From Armatimonadota bacterium (GTDB taxonomy: Bacteria > Armatimonadota > UBA10988 > DTZQ01), in the NCBI GenBank assembly GCA_012961305.1, contig DTZQ01000587.1, forward strand, positions 1 to 10,269: a stretch of 10,269 bases of DNA. Reading direction: 5' to 3'. The number at the start of each line of letters is the position of its first letter. Position 1 is the first letter of the stretch. Below the pieces are notes generated by a model, which was given only the letters and a program-made list of their open reading frames with translations, was not told where the DNA came from and did not search any database. A program made the translations under genes and the position numbers. Below are positions 1 to 7,082 of this stretch, in pieces.

Positions 1-28
1 CCGCGTGCGGGGGGATAGAGGGGGGGCA
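1..28 (-). repeat. Edge of a dispersed palindromic intergenic repeat
   Basis: Bases 1-26 match the reverse complement of 6908-6933 at 24 of 26 positions, including the shared core GCGGGGGGATAGAGGGG. The copy is cut by the left edge of the window, so its second palindrome arm is not visible. It lies just downstream of the 3' end of the minus-strand gene at 131-3898. From 29 to 130 I see no gene and no convincing terminator, only a weak 5-bp CTTAG/CTAAG pairing near 103-127. Confidence 0.6.
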
Positions 29-130
29 TCCTGCATCGAGGTAGAAGGGGGATGAGGATGGCCTAATTGCCGTCAACACGCCCAGAGCGTCCTTTTCCTG
101 CTTAGGCCCCACGTTTGCACTAAGGGCTTC

Positions 131-3100
131 TTACCGTGCCTCCTCCGGCGAGGGGAAAACGAAGAAAAGGGGCACCTCAACGAGCCGCTGTCGGCCATAT
201 TCAACGGCCAACCGCCCGCCCATCGGGCCGGCGTAGAAGGCATCTTCCAGGGTGAAGGTTAGTCGCTGGCGCAGCGTCTGGCCGGGCAACAGTTTCACCT
301 CCAACGGCGAGGGGGTAATCCGTACACCTGGGGGGAAATCGGCCTTCAGCCGCACCGTCAGCGGTTCCGGTTGGAAACTGCGCAGGACGACTTCCACCCT
401 TTGCTCGCTGCGGGCTGCCTCCACTTGGCCGCCGAGGGTTTGCACTGCGACGGACAGGGCTGGCTCCAGTCGGAACCGCGCGCTGGCGACGTGCCCACCC
501 AATAGGTCGGTGGCTACTACCATCCATTCCCCCGGCGGGTCGTTGACGGCGAAAGTGGGGCGCAACTCGAGCCGACCCTCCTCTGCTACCCGATAGCCTC
601 CGTATTCCCGCCGCTCACGCCCGTCAGGAGCCAGGAATTGCACCCGTACCGGTTGTAGGCCCGGCACCCCTTGCCCCGCCGCGTCCAGCAATCGGATGGT
701 GACCGGGAACGGAACGGCGGGGACTGCGGCTGCTCCTCTACCATAAGGTAACTCGTTCCCCACCCTTAGCCCCTTGCCCCTCACCGCTGGGATTTCGATG
801 GTGACCTTTTCCAGGCGCGTGGGAGTGAGCAGGAGCAGTTTGCCCTCCCCGGCGCGGAAGGTCATTCCGCCAGTCTCCACCACCCTCTCTGCGAATACGT
901 CGTACACCGTTGCCTCCGCGGGCAGCGCCACCTGCACGGTAAGGGGTTCCGTATCCCGCAGGTTCAGCAACATCAGGGCCCGCACCCCGTTGGCGTCGAA
1001 GGCCCGCACGGCCAACTCGTCGCTGGGGCAGCGCAACAGCGGTTCCACCAGCGGGTAGAGCACCCGCCGGGCGGCAGCCACCGCTGCTTGCCGTCGTTCC
1101 GGCGGACTCGTGGGGTGGGCATCAAAGGTCTCCTCCAACCGCCGCGCACCGGGCACTTCCACGCGGCAGTTGCGGTCCAGCAGCACCGTGCCGCCGTTGC
1201 GCACGTACTCGGTCAGGGCCCGGTACACTGATGCGGGCAGCACCTGCACGTCGGTTAGCAGCAGCACCCGATACCGCTTCGCTTCTCCCCGCCCCAGACT
1301 CTCCTCATCCACTAACTCGACCGGCAACTGGGCCCGCAGAAGGGCAAAGAAAGTGCCAGCCACAGCGTGGGCATGGGTATCCTCATGGTGGTAGGGCCGG
1401 GGAAGCAGGTCGAAAACGCGGTAGGCACTGGTGGAGAACGAAAGCAACAGGCCCAGCGGCGAAGGAACCCGGCGCAGGCGGTAGAGCAGAGGGCCGAACT
1501 TTTCCACCAGTTCGCCCTGGTGCCGAAACTCCTCCCACACCGCCGGATGTCCCTCGGTGAACTGGGCCTCGGCCTGAAATGGGCAATAGGTAATGCCCTT
1601 CGCCCCGGCCGTCAGCAGGCTGAAGAAGGAACTGCGTTCGTACTCCGGCGTGCGCTCCTCGAAGGAAGGGCCCCAGATGTTGTTGTGGGCCGAGGGCGTG
1701 GCCCAGAGTTCCTTCTCCCGCCCGCCCAAGAACGCCTGTTCGGCGAAGAGCAGGTGGTAGGGCGGATAGGGGGGATAGGCGTAGTAGGTGAGCAGTCCCA
1801 CCGCGCCCAGTTCGTAGGTGGGCACGGCCCCAATGCCCGGCCACCACACGGCTCCGTGCTCCGGCCCGCCCACGGCTCTCGGTGCGGCCTCGGAAATGGC
1901 CCGCTGCACCACGGCTTGATACTCGGCCAGGATGTCCTGACTGCGGAAACGCATCCATTCCAGCCAGGGGTCGTCGTCCGGCAGCACCCCGGACACGCCC
2001 CGCAGTTCCTCCGCCCTGCGCCGGGGCGCGTCCCGACCGGTTTTCGCCCGGAAAGCGGCCCGAGCCACAGGGCTGTAATCCTGCAGGGGGCCGCGGTAGA
2101 TGTCCGGCTTCCCGCGCCACATGGCCACGTCGTCGCCGAAATAGACCTTGCGGGCGAAGGCCGGATGGTCCCTCACCCGCGCCAACGCCTGGCGGGTCAA
2201 CTCGGCTGCTGGCCGCCGGGCCGACTCGCTGAGTAGCGAAAGGTTGGGACGGTCTTTGCTGGTGTGGACGAATATCTGCTGACCTTCGGAATCGAGCGCG
2301 ATGTCCTCAGGACGGAGGGCCGGCCGGCCAAAATAGAGCCCCAACAGCGGCAGGAAGCATATTCCACGCTTGGCCGCCCCGTCCAAAAAGTAGAGAAAGG
2401 GCTGGTGGGGCCAGCGGACTTGCCCGGCGAAGGCGTTCATCTTCGCCGAGGCCAGCAGGTCAAGGCCTCGGTCAATGTTCCCCGGCACGAAAGGTGGGTG
2501 GGGGAAACGTTTGCCAGTGCAGCCTTCGATGACGTAACCGTAGAAGCCAAAGCCGATGGTCGGCTGGGCTGGTGGGATGAGGGTAATTTCCGCGGCATCC
2601 CTGGCCAATACTTCTCCGTCGGCTCGCCAGGCGGCGCGGAGGGTGTAATCCGTACAGGCCAAATCGGCCGTGGCCAGGTCGAACCGCACCGGTCGCGTTT
2701 CCTGAGGCGGAAGGGCTACCTTTTGCTCCGCCCGCGCCGTCAGTTGCCGGCCCTCCCACAGTTCCACCCGCAGGAAGCCGGTTAGAGGTTCCGCGCCGGC
2801 GTTACCGAGCACCAGGGAAACCGGCACGCTTTGTCCCCGCACGTACACCTGCCGGGGCAGGGCCAAACGCAACTGGGCGGGCGGGCCGGGGTCGAAATCG
2901 GTGGGCGGGCCGACCTCCAACTGCACGCCGTCAATCCAGGCCTCGCCGCCGGGGTAGACGCGAAAGCGCAAGTAGAGGCTGGCCGCGCCCGCTTTGGGGG
3001 TGAAGGTCAACACTGTCCGCGTCCATCCCTCCCCCTCAGAGCGGAAGGGCAGTCCCTTGCCCCACTCCGCGCCCACGATGCCCACGACGTTCCCGTCCGC

Positions 3101-3898
3101 AGCGAACAGGTGGGGAAAGACGCGCCCCTCGCGCTCGGCTTGGACGTAGAAACTCAGGGTGTAGGTGGTCAGGCCGCCGACGGGAAACTGGGCCGTAGTC
3201 GCGTCGCAGTAGGGTTTGCCCTCCGGCGTGGCCCGCAGGTGCAGGCTGCGTCGTCCGAAACGGGCCCGTTCTTCGGTAACCTCGGCCACGTTTTCCGCGG
3301 CGACTGGCTCCAGGTTCCAAGCCAGAGGTTTTCCCTCCGCGTCCACCAGTTCGAGGCTGGGGTTGGGCACTGGCAGGCGGTAGGTTGGGGGCGGAACTGG
3401 CTGCAGGTGCAGGTCATCCAGCCATATTTCCCCGCCGGGATAGGCTCGAAAGCGCAGGGCCAGTTGGGCTGCCCCCGACGGCGCTCGGAAGCGCACCTGG
3501 GCCCGTTCCCACCGCCGTCCGCCGAAGCCGTAGTAGGGCACTTTCGGAAGCGCATTTCCCTCGGCATCGTAGAAGTGGGTAAACACGTTCCCCCCGCCGT
3601 GGACGGCGAAAGTGAGGAGATACTCCGTGTCCGGGGCGATGGGGAACGGTTCAGACACCGCGTCGCAGTAGGGACGGCCTTCCGGGTGGGCCTGCAGGTG
3701 GAGGCTCCAGGTGCCCTGTCGGGCGTGGCGGTTAGTCACTTCGGCTACGTTCTCCGGCGTGGTGGGTTCCAACCGCCAGCCCACCGGCTCGCCCTCCGGG
3801 GTGCGCTCCTCGAAACTGGGATTGGGCACCGGCGGCTCGTCCGCCCCGCCGACCCAAAGCAAACCTCCCAGCAGCCAACTTAGGATGCAGTAGTTCAT
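131..3898 (-). CDS. Exported multidomain GH42-like (beta-galactosidase-fold) protein with two N-terminal jelly-roll modules
   Basis: Predicted exported protein of 1255 residues. Residues 1-19 look like a signal peptide (hydrophobic, no basic n-region, cleavage after VGGA). Two related CBM4_9-like modules follow, about 24-170 and 177-330; both begin VPNPS, contain ENVAEVT and PYCDA (C78, C231) and end in W-x-D. An Ig-like domain (about 339-445) leads to a TIM barrel (about 447-810) resembling GH42: D-Y-S-x-x-A-x-x-A-F-R after strand 4 and AGAKGITY then EGHPAVW near the end. About 811-925 resembles the amidotransferase-like trimerisation domain of GH42; beta domains fill the rest. Where GH42 has its acid/base Asn-Glu, this protein has G-D589-D590, and the nucleophile region reads W732-ATPS without Glu. 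The role may be sugar binding or an unusual hydrolase; substrate unknown. ATG 3898 is chosen because a strong promoter ends just before it; an upstream TTG at 3970 would lie before that promoter. Confidence 0.75.
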   Translation of the reverse strand: MNYCILSWLLGGLLWVGGADEPPVPNPSFEERTPEGEPVGWRLEPTTPENVAEVTNRHARQGTWSLHLQAHPEGRPYCDAVSEPFPIAPDTEYLLTFAVHGGGNVFTHFYDAEGNALPKVPYYGFGGRRWERAQVRFRAPSGAAQLALRFRAYPGGEIWLDDLHLQPVPPPTYRLPVPNPSLELVDAEGKPLAWNLEPVAAENVAEVTEERARFGRRSLHLRATPEGKPYCDATTAQFPVGGLTTYTLSFYVQAEREGRVFPHLFAADGNVVGIVGAEWGKGLPFRSEGEGWTRTVLTFTPKAGAASLYLRFRVYPGGEAWIDGVQLEVGPPTDFDPGPPAQLRLALPRQVYVRGQSVPVSLVLGNAGAEPLTGFLRVELWEGRQLTARAEQKVALPPQETRPVRFDLATADLACTDYTLRAAWRADGEVLARDAAEITLIPPAQPTIGFGFYGYVIEGCTGKRFPHPPFVPGNIDRGLDLLASAKMNAFAGQVRWPHQPFLYFLDGAAKRGICFLPLLGLYFGRPALRPEDIALDSEGQQIFVHTSKDRPNLSLLSESARRPAAELTRQALARVRDHPAFARKVYFGDDVAMWRGKPDIYRGPLQDYSPVARAAFRAKTGRDAPRRRAEELRGVSGVLPDDDPWLEWMRFRSQDILAEYQAVVQRAISEAAPRAVGGPEHGAVWWPGIGAVPTYELGAVGLLTYYAYPPYPPYHLLFAEQAFLGGREKELWATPSAHNNIWGPSFEERTPEYERSSFFSLLTAGAKGITYCPFQAEAQFTEGHPAVWEEFRHQGELVEKFGPLLYRLRRVPSPLGLLLSFSTSAYRVFDLLPRPYHHEDTHAHAVAGTFFALLRAQLPVELVDEESLGRGEAKRYRVLLLTDVQVLPASVYRALTEYVRNGGTVLLDRNCRVEVPGARRLEETFDAHPTSPPERRQAAVAAARRVLYPLVEPLLRCPSDELAVRAFDANGVRALMLLNLRDTEPLTVQVALPAEATVYDVFAERVVETGGMTFRAGEGKLLLLTPTRLEKVTIEIPAVRGKGLRVGNELPYGRGAAAVPAVPFPVTIRLLDAAGQGVPGLQPVRVQFLAPDGRERREYGGYRVAEEGRLELRPTFAVNDPPGEWMVVATDLLGGHVASARFRLEPALSVAVQTLGGQVEAARSEQRVEVVLRSFQPEPLTVRLKADFPPGVRITPSPLEVKLLPGQTLRQRLTFTLEDAFYAGPMGGRLAVEYGRQRLVEVPLFFVFPSPEEAR

Positions 3899-3901
3899 CG
3901 C

Positions 3902-3937
3902 GTTACCGAATATAGCATATACCTCCGCGGCAGTCAA
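3902..3937 (-). promoter_or_regulatory. Sigma70-type promoter for the GH42-like gene, nearly leaderless
   Basis: Read on the minus strand, TTGACT (3937-3932) is followed after exactly 17 bases by TATATT (3914-3909). Each hexamer differs from the sigma70 consensus by one base. The expected transcription start, about 7 bases past the -10, falls near 3902, leaving only a few bases before the ATG at 3898. A GGAGGT lies inside the spacer, upstream of the predicted transcript, so it could not act as a ribosome-binding site for this mRNA. The rest of the divergent gap to 4047 has no equally good promoter facing the plus-strand gene. Confidence 0.65.
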
Positions 3938-4047
3938 GAGGGAAAGCCCCGCCGAGCAAAATTTCAGCAACTCAGGAGGGAAAAACTGCGAAGTTGCGAA
4001 TAAATCCTAAGGGGCGGAGAAAATGCGAGCAATAGGGAGAGAACATT

Positions 4048-5070
4048 ATGACCACTACCAACGAATCGTACAGCCACTTGTTTGCCCCGTTGAGGGTGAA
4101 CCACCTCACCCTGCGCAACCGGGTCGTGATGCCGCCCATGGTGACGAACTTCGGCGTCACTACGGAGCGGTCCCGGGCCTGGTACGCGGAGCGGGCCCGA
4201 GGAGGGGTAGGTCTAATAATCGTGGAGGCAACCCGTCTGCCTTTCTTCGACCAGCCCGGTTTTGCACTGGGCCTGCGGGCCCTGGCCGAGGCGGTGCACG
4301 CGGAGGGAGCCACCATCGCCATTCAACTGTTTGCTCCGCCCCAGGTCAACGGGGAGCCGGTGGAGGTCACCGGTTCCGAAACAGCGCGGGGGATTACCAG
4401 GGAGGAAATTCGGGCCCTCATTGACCGGTTCGCGGAAGTGGCGAAGGTAGTCCAGGAAGCGGGTTTCGATGCCGTAGAGCCTCACGGCGCGCACGGCTTC
4501 TTCCTGAACCAGTTCTTCTCCCCACGTTTCAACCAGCGGGAGGATGAATACGGCGGCGATTTGGTCGGGCGCATGCGTTTGGGGTGCGAGATTGTCCGGC
4601 GCATTCGTGAGGCGGTGGGGCCGGATTACCTCATCCTCTACCGCCACACGCCAGAGGAACGCGCGGCTGGAGGATACACTTTGGAGGAGAGTCAAACCTT
4701 CGCTCAGGAGTTGGTGCGGGCGGGGGTGAACGTGTTGGACATCTCGCCCAGCACCGAGCCAGACGGTGAGCACGCGGGCCTGGCGGCGGCCATCAAGTCC
4801 TGCGTGGACGTCCCCGTCATCGCTGTAGGGGGGATGAACGACCCAGAGGCGGCCGAGGCCGCCCTGCGGGCCGGGAAGTGCGACCTGGTGGCCATTGGAC
4901 GGGGGCTCATCGCAGACCCCTATTGGCCAGAGAAAGTGTTCTCCGGCCGCCGGGCGGAAATCGTGGCGTGTGTGGAATGTAACGAAGGTTGCTTCGGCAA
5001 CCTGCGCCAGGGCGTTCCTATCGGCTGTACCCAGAACCCGAGGGCGGGGCTGGAATATCAGGAGGCATAA
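4048..5070 (+). CDS. Stand-alone Old Yellow Enzyme-family NADH:flavin oxidoreductase with a 4Fe-4S motif
   Basis: Cytoplasmic FMN-dependent TIM-barrel reductase of 340 residues. Seen: the opening LFAPLRVNHLTLRNRVVMPPM; ARGGVGLIIVEATR; the active-site pair H146-x-x-H149 in EPHGAHGFFLNQFFSPRFN; the signature DEYGGDLVGRM; and the FMN-phosphate region VPVIAVGGM...DLVAIGRGLIADP. Near the end C308, C311, C315 and C327 are spaced C-x2-C-x3-C-x11-C, the 4Fe-4S pattern of 2,4-dienoyl-CoA reductase FadH and related large members. Those proteins continue for some 300 residues with FAD and NAD(P)H domains; this one stops 13 residues after the last Cys. The segment after IAIQLF, which usually carries H-x-G-R and a long loop, is short and lacks that His-Arg. 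Start ATG has GGGAG at 4035-4039, 8 bases upstream. Substrate unknown; probably an ene-reductase needing a partner to reduce it. Confidence 0.85.
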   Translation: MTTTNESYSHLFAPLRVNHLTLRNRVVMPPMVTNFGVTTERSRAWYAERARGGVGLIIVEATRLPFFDQPGFALGLRALAEAVHAEGATIAIQLFAPPQVNGEPVEVTGSETARGITREEIRALIDRFAEVAKVVQEAGFDAVEPHGAHGFFLNQFFSPRFNQREDEYGGDLVGRMRLGCEIVRRIREAVGPDYLILYRHTPEERAAGGYTLEESQTFAQELVRAGVNVLDISPSTEPDGEHAGLAAAIKSCVDVPVIAVGGMNDPEAAEAALRAGKCDLVAIGRGLIADPYWPEKVFSGRRAEIVACVECNEGCFGNLRQGVPIGCTQNPRAGLEYQEA

Positions 5071-5085
5071 CTACTACTCAGGCGG

Positions 5086-5133
5086 CCCTCACCCCCGGCC
5101 TCCTCCCAACCCTTCCCGCGCGCGGGGAGGCCC
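5086..5133. repeat. GC-rich palindromic intergenic repeat
   Basis: GGCCTCC (5097-5103) pairs with GGAGGCC (5126-5132). Inside is a perfect 12-base palindrome CCCGCGCGCGGG (5115-5126), so two alternative hairpins are possible. It starts with CCCTCACCCC, the form of widespread C-rich dispersed palindromes in GC-rich bacteria (from memory, not searched). No T-run follows, so it is not a classic intrinsic terminator. It lies in the 111-base gap between the flavoenzyme and the next plus-strand gene; a smaller GGGC-TTTA-GCCC hairpin follows at 5145-5156. Confidence 0.55.
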
Positions 5134-5181
5134 TTTGGAGTCAAGGGCTTTAGCCCCGTAAAGAGTTCGGGAGAAACGGAA

Positions 5182-6888
5182 ATGAAATGGATGAGTCACC
5201 GACCGTGGGCATTGGTGCTGGGCTGGTGGTTGCTAATGGGGGGGTGGACGGAAGCGGCGGAGCAAACCCTCCAGCACCGCTGGGTCTATTGCAGTTTCAA
5301 CCTGCTGGTGGAGGAGAACGTAGAGAAACTCCAGGGGGTAATGCGCCAGGCGGCCCGCGCCGGGTACAATGGCATCGTGCTGGCCGACTACAAGTTCAAC
5401 CTCCTCGACCGTATGATTCCGCGCTATTTCGAGCATGTGGCCAGGGTCAAACGCACGGCCCAAGAACTGGGCTTGGAACTCATCCCTTGCGTGTTCCCCA
5501 TCGGCTACTCCAACGGCCTGTTGGCCCATGACCCCAATTTGGCCGAGGGCCTACCGGTGCGCGATGCACTTTTCGTGGTCAAAAACGGCCAGGCTGACCT
5601 GGTAGCCGACCCACCCGTGAGGTTGCGAAACGGCGACTTCGAGCAGGTGAACGGCAATACCTTCGTCGGCTGGAAGTGGCAGGACGAGCCTGGAAAAATT
5701 ACCTTCGCCGACCGCCAGGTCGTCCACCGGGGCCGGCTTTCCCTGCGGGTGGAGAACATCGGCCGGTACGACCCGAAACACGGCCACGGGCGCATCATGC
5801 AGGCCGTCCGGGTGGCTCCCTTCCGCCAGTACCACGTTTCGGTGTGGGTGAAGACCCGGGATTTCGAGCGGGCCTCCGGGGTGCGCATCGCCGTGCTCGC
5901 CCCCGACGGGAAATCGCTCAACTACACCGACCTAAGAGTGAAGCCCACTCAGGAGTGGACCCAGCACCACATCATCTTCAACAGCCTGTCCTACGACGAG
6001 GTGCGCCTCTACTTGGGCGTGTGGGGCGGGAAAGGGGGCACGCTTTGGTGGGACGATGCCCGCTTGGAGGAGGTCGGCCTGCTGAACGTGCTGCGGCGGC
6101 CGGGCTGTCCCCTGACGGTAAAGGGAGAGGACAGGGCGGTGTACGAGGAGGGCCGCGATTTCGAGCCGGTGCGGGACGAGCGGTTGGGAGTGGTGCCCTG
6201 GGCAGGGGAGTACGAGGTCTACCACCAACCGCCGGTACTGCGGCTGACCCCCAACTCGCGCTTGCGCGAGGGCCAGCGGTTGCGGGTGAGTTTCTACCAT
6301 CCGGTCGTCATCTATCGAGGACAGGTGATGTGCTGCCTGAGCGAGCCGAAGGTGTACGACCTGCTGCGCGACCAGGCGGAGCGCGTGCAGCGTCTGCTCT
6401 CTCCGCGAGGCTTCTTCATGAGCCACGACGAAATGCGGGTGGCGAACTGGTGCGCGGCCTGTCAGGCGCGGAAGATGAGGCCGGGACAACTGCTGGCGGA
6501 CAACGTGCGCCGCTGTGTGGAAATCCTGCGGGCGGTGAACCCCCGGGCGACCATCTACGTCTGGTCAGATATGTTCGACCCTTTCCACAATGCACGGGGC
6601 GACTATTATCTGGTCAACGGCAGTTGGGAGGGGTCCTGGGAGGGACTGCCCTCGGGGGTGGTCATCGTCAACTGGTTCTTCCGCGAGCGGAAGCGAAACC
6701 TGCCCTGGTTCGCCCAGCGGGGACATCGGCAGATTTTGGCTGGCTACTACGATAAACGCCAATTCTACACGCCCCAATGGCTCGCCGAGGCCCGCGGCGT
6801 GTCGGGAATTATCGGGGTGATGTACACCACCTGGCGGAGCGAATACAAAGATTTAGAAGGCTTCGCCCAGGCGGTTTGGGGGAGGTGA
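5182..6888 (+). CDS. Exported TIM-barrel (GH20-like) putative glycoside hydrolase with an inserted jelly-roll module
   Basis: Predicted exported protein of 568 residues. A signal peptide is clear: MKWMSHRPW, a hydrophobic stretch, then WTEAA with cleavage near 26. Residues about 33-140 look like the first strands of a barrel (RWVYCSFN, AGYNGIVLADYKF, GLELIPCVFPIG). A CBM4_9-like module follows at about 147-297, from LRNGDFE to WWDDARLEEV. From about 380 the barrel resumes: FFMSHDEMRVANWC (H415, D416, E417), ATIYVWSDMFDP, GVVIVNWFF and the closing GVMYTTWRSEYKDLEGFAQAVWG. An H-x(0-3)-D-E acid pair followed by Trp-rich strands is reminiscent of GH20 beta-hexosaminidases, but I do not recognise the exact family. 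C424 and C427 form a C-x-x-C just after the acid pair. GGGAG (5169-5173) lies 8 bases before the ATG, the same spacing as in the flavoenzyme upstream. Substrate unknown. Confidence 0.7.
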   Translation: MKWMSHRPWALVLGWWLLMGGWTEAAEQTLQHRWVYCSFNLLVEENVEKLQGVMRQAARAGYNGIVLADYKFNLLDRMIPRYFEHVARVKRTAQELGLELIPCVFPIGYSNGLLAHDPNLAEGLPVRDALFVVKNGQADLVADPPVRLRNGDFEQVNGNTFVGWKWQDEPGKITFADRQVVHRGRLSLRVENIGRYDPKHGHGRIMQAVRVAPFRQYHVSVWVKTRDFERASGVRIAVLAPDGKSLNYTDLRVKPTQEWTQHHIIFNSLSYDEVRLYLGVWGGKGGTLWWDDARLEEVGLLNVLRRPGCPLTVKGEDRAVYEEGRDFEPVRDERLGVVPWAGEYEVYHQPPVLRLTPNSRLREGQRLRVSFYHPVVIYRGQVMCCLSEPKVYDLLRDQAERVQRLLSPRGFFMSHDEMRVANWCAACQARKMRPGQLLADNVRRCVEILRAVNPRATIYVWSDMFDPFHNARGDYYLVNGSWEGSWEGLPSGVVIVNWFFRERKRNLPWFAQRGHRQILAGYYDKRQFYTPQWLAEARGVSGIIGVMYTTWRSEYKDLEGFAQAVWGR

Positions 6889-6907
6889 AAACAGGCATTG
6901 CAGGATA

Positions 6908-6947
6908 CCTCCCCTCTATCCCCCCGCAGGCGGGGGAAGAAAGGGGA
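6908..6947 (+). repeat. Complete palindromic repeat, second copy of the element at the window start
   Basis: CCCCCGC (6921-6927) and GCGGGGG (6930-6936) form a 7-bp stem over a 2-base loop. Outer arms TCCCCT (6910-6915) and AGGGGA (6942-6947) pair around an internal loop. The left half matches bases 1-26 in inverted orientation at 24 of 26 positions. It begins 19 bases after the stop of the GH20-like gene and may protect or end that mRNA, but there is no T-tract after it. Confidence 0.65.
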
Positions 6948-6983
6948 TTGTGGCTAGTATCGGGGTGGTCAGCGGTGGCTTCC

Positions 6984-7032
6984 CTGCATCCTGCAACTGC
7001 CCAGTTTCCGAGTTGCCCAATTTCCCATGGGC
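6984..7032 (+). repeat. Degenerate heptad (7-base unit) repeat upstream of transketolase
   Basis: The stretch reads as successive 7-base units such as CTGCATC, CTGCAAC, TGCCCAG. The part 7000-7032 aligns without gaps to 9197-9229, in front of the next gene, at roughly three quarters of positions, with shared blocks CCCAGTT and CAATT/TAATT. This resembles the short tandemly repeated repetitive sequences (STRR heptads) described in cyanobacteria. Its function is unknown. The remainder of the 194-base gap holds a possible -10 (TATAAG, 7033-7038) without a matching -35. Confidence 0.45.
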
Positions 7033-7082
7033 TATAAGCCAAAGGCAGACTGTTCAGGGGACAAGGAGGCAAAAGGACGCCG

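Noticed and set aside
1367..3883. Long plus-strand open frames (about 289 and 350 residues) opposite the GH42-like gene
   Set aside because: They lie antisense to strongly supported coding sequence, have low-complexity Gly/Arg/Pro-rich products, and are expected from GC-rich codon bias.
3899..3970. N-terminal extension of the GH42-like protein to a TTG codon at 3970
   Set aside because: It would place the start upstream of a near-consensus promoter, has no ribosome-binding site, and puts extra residues before an already complete signal peptide.
4023..4424. Alternative plus-strand frame starting at 4023
   Set aside because: It overlaps the flavoenzyme in another frame and has no recognisable domain; the flavoenzyme frame has clear family motifs and a well-placed GGGAG.
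6984..7032. CRISPR-like array
   Set aside because: Units are 7 bases and degenerate, with no 20-40 base repeats or unique spacers.
7010..7038. Promoter for transketolase with -10 TATAAG
   Set aside because: No -35 hexamer near TTGACA lies 16-18 bases upstream; the nearest TTGCCC is only 14 bases away.
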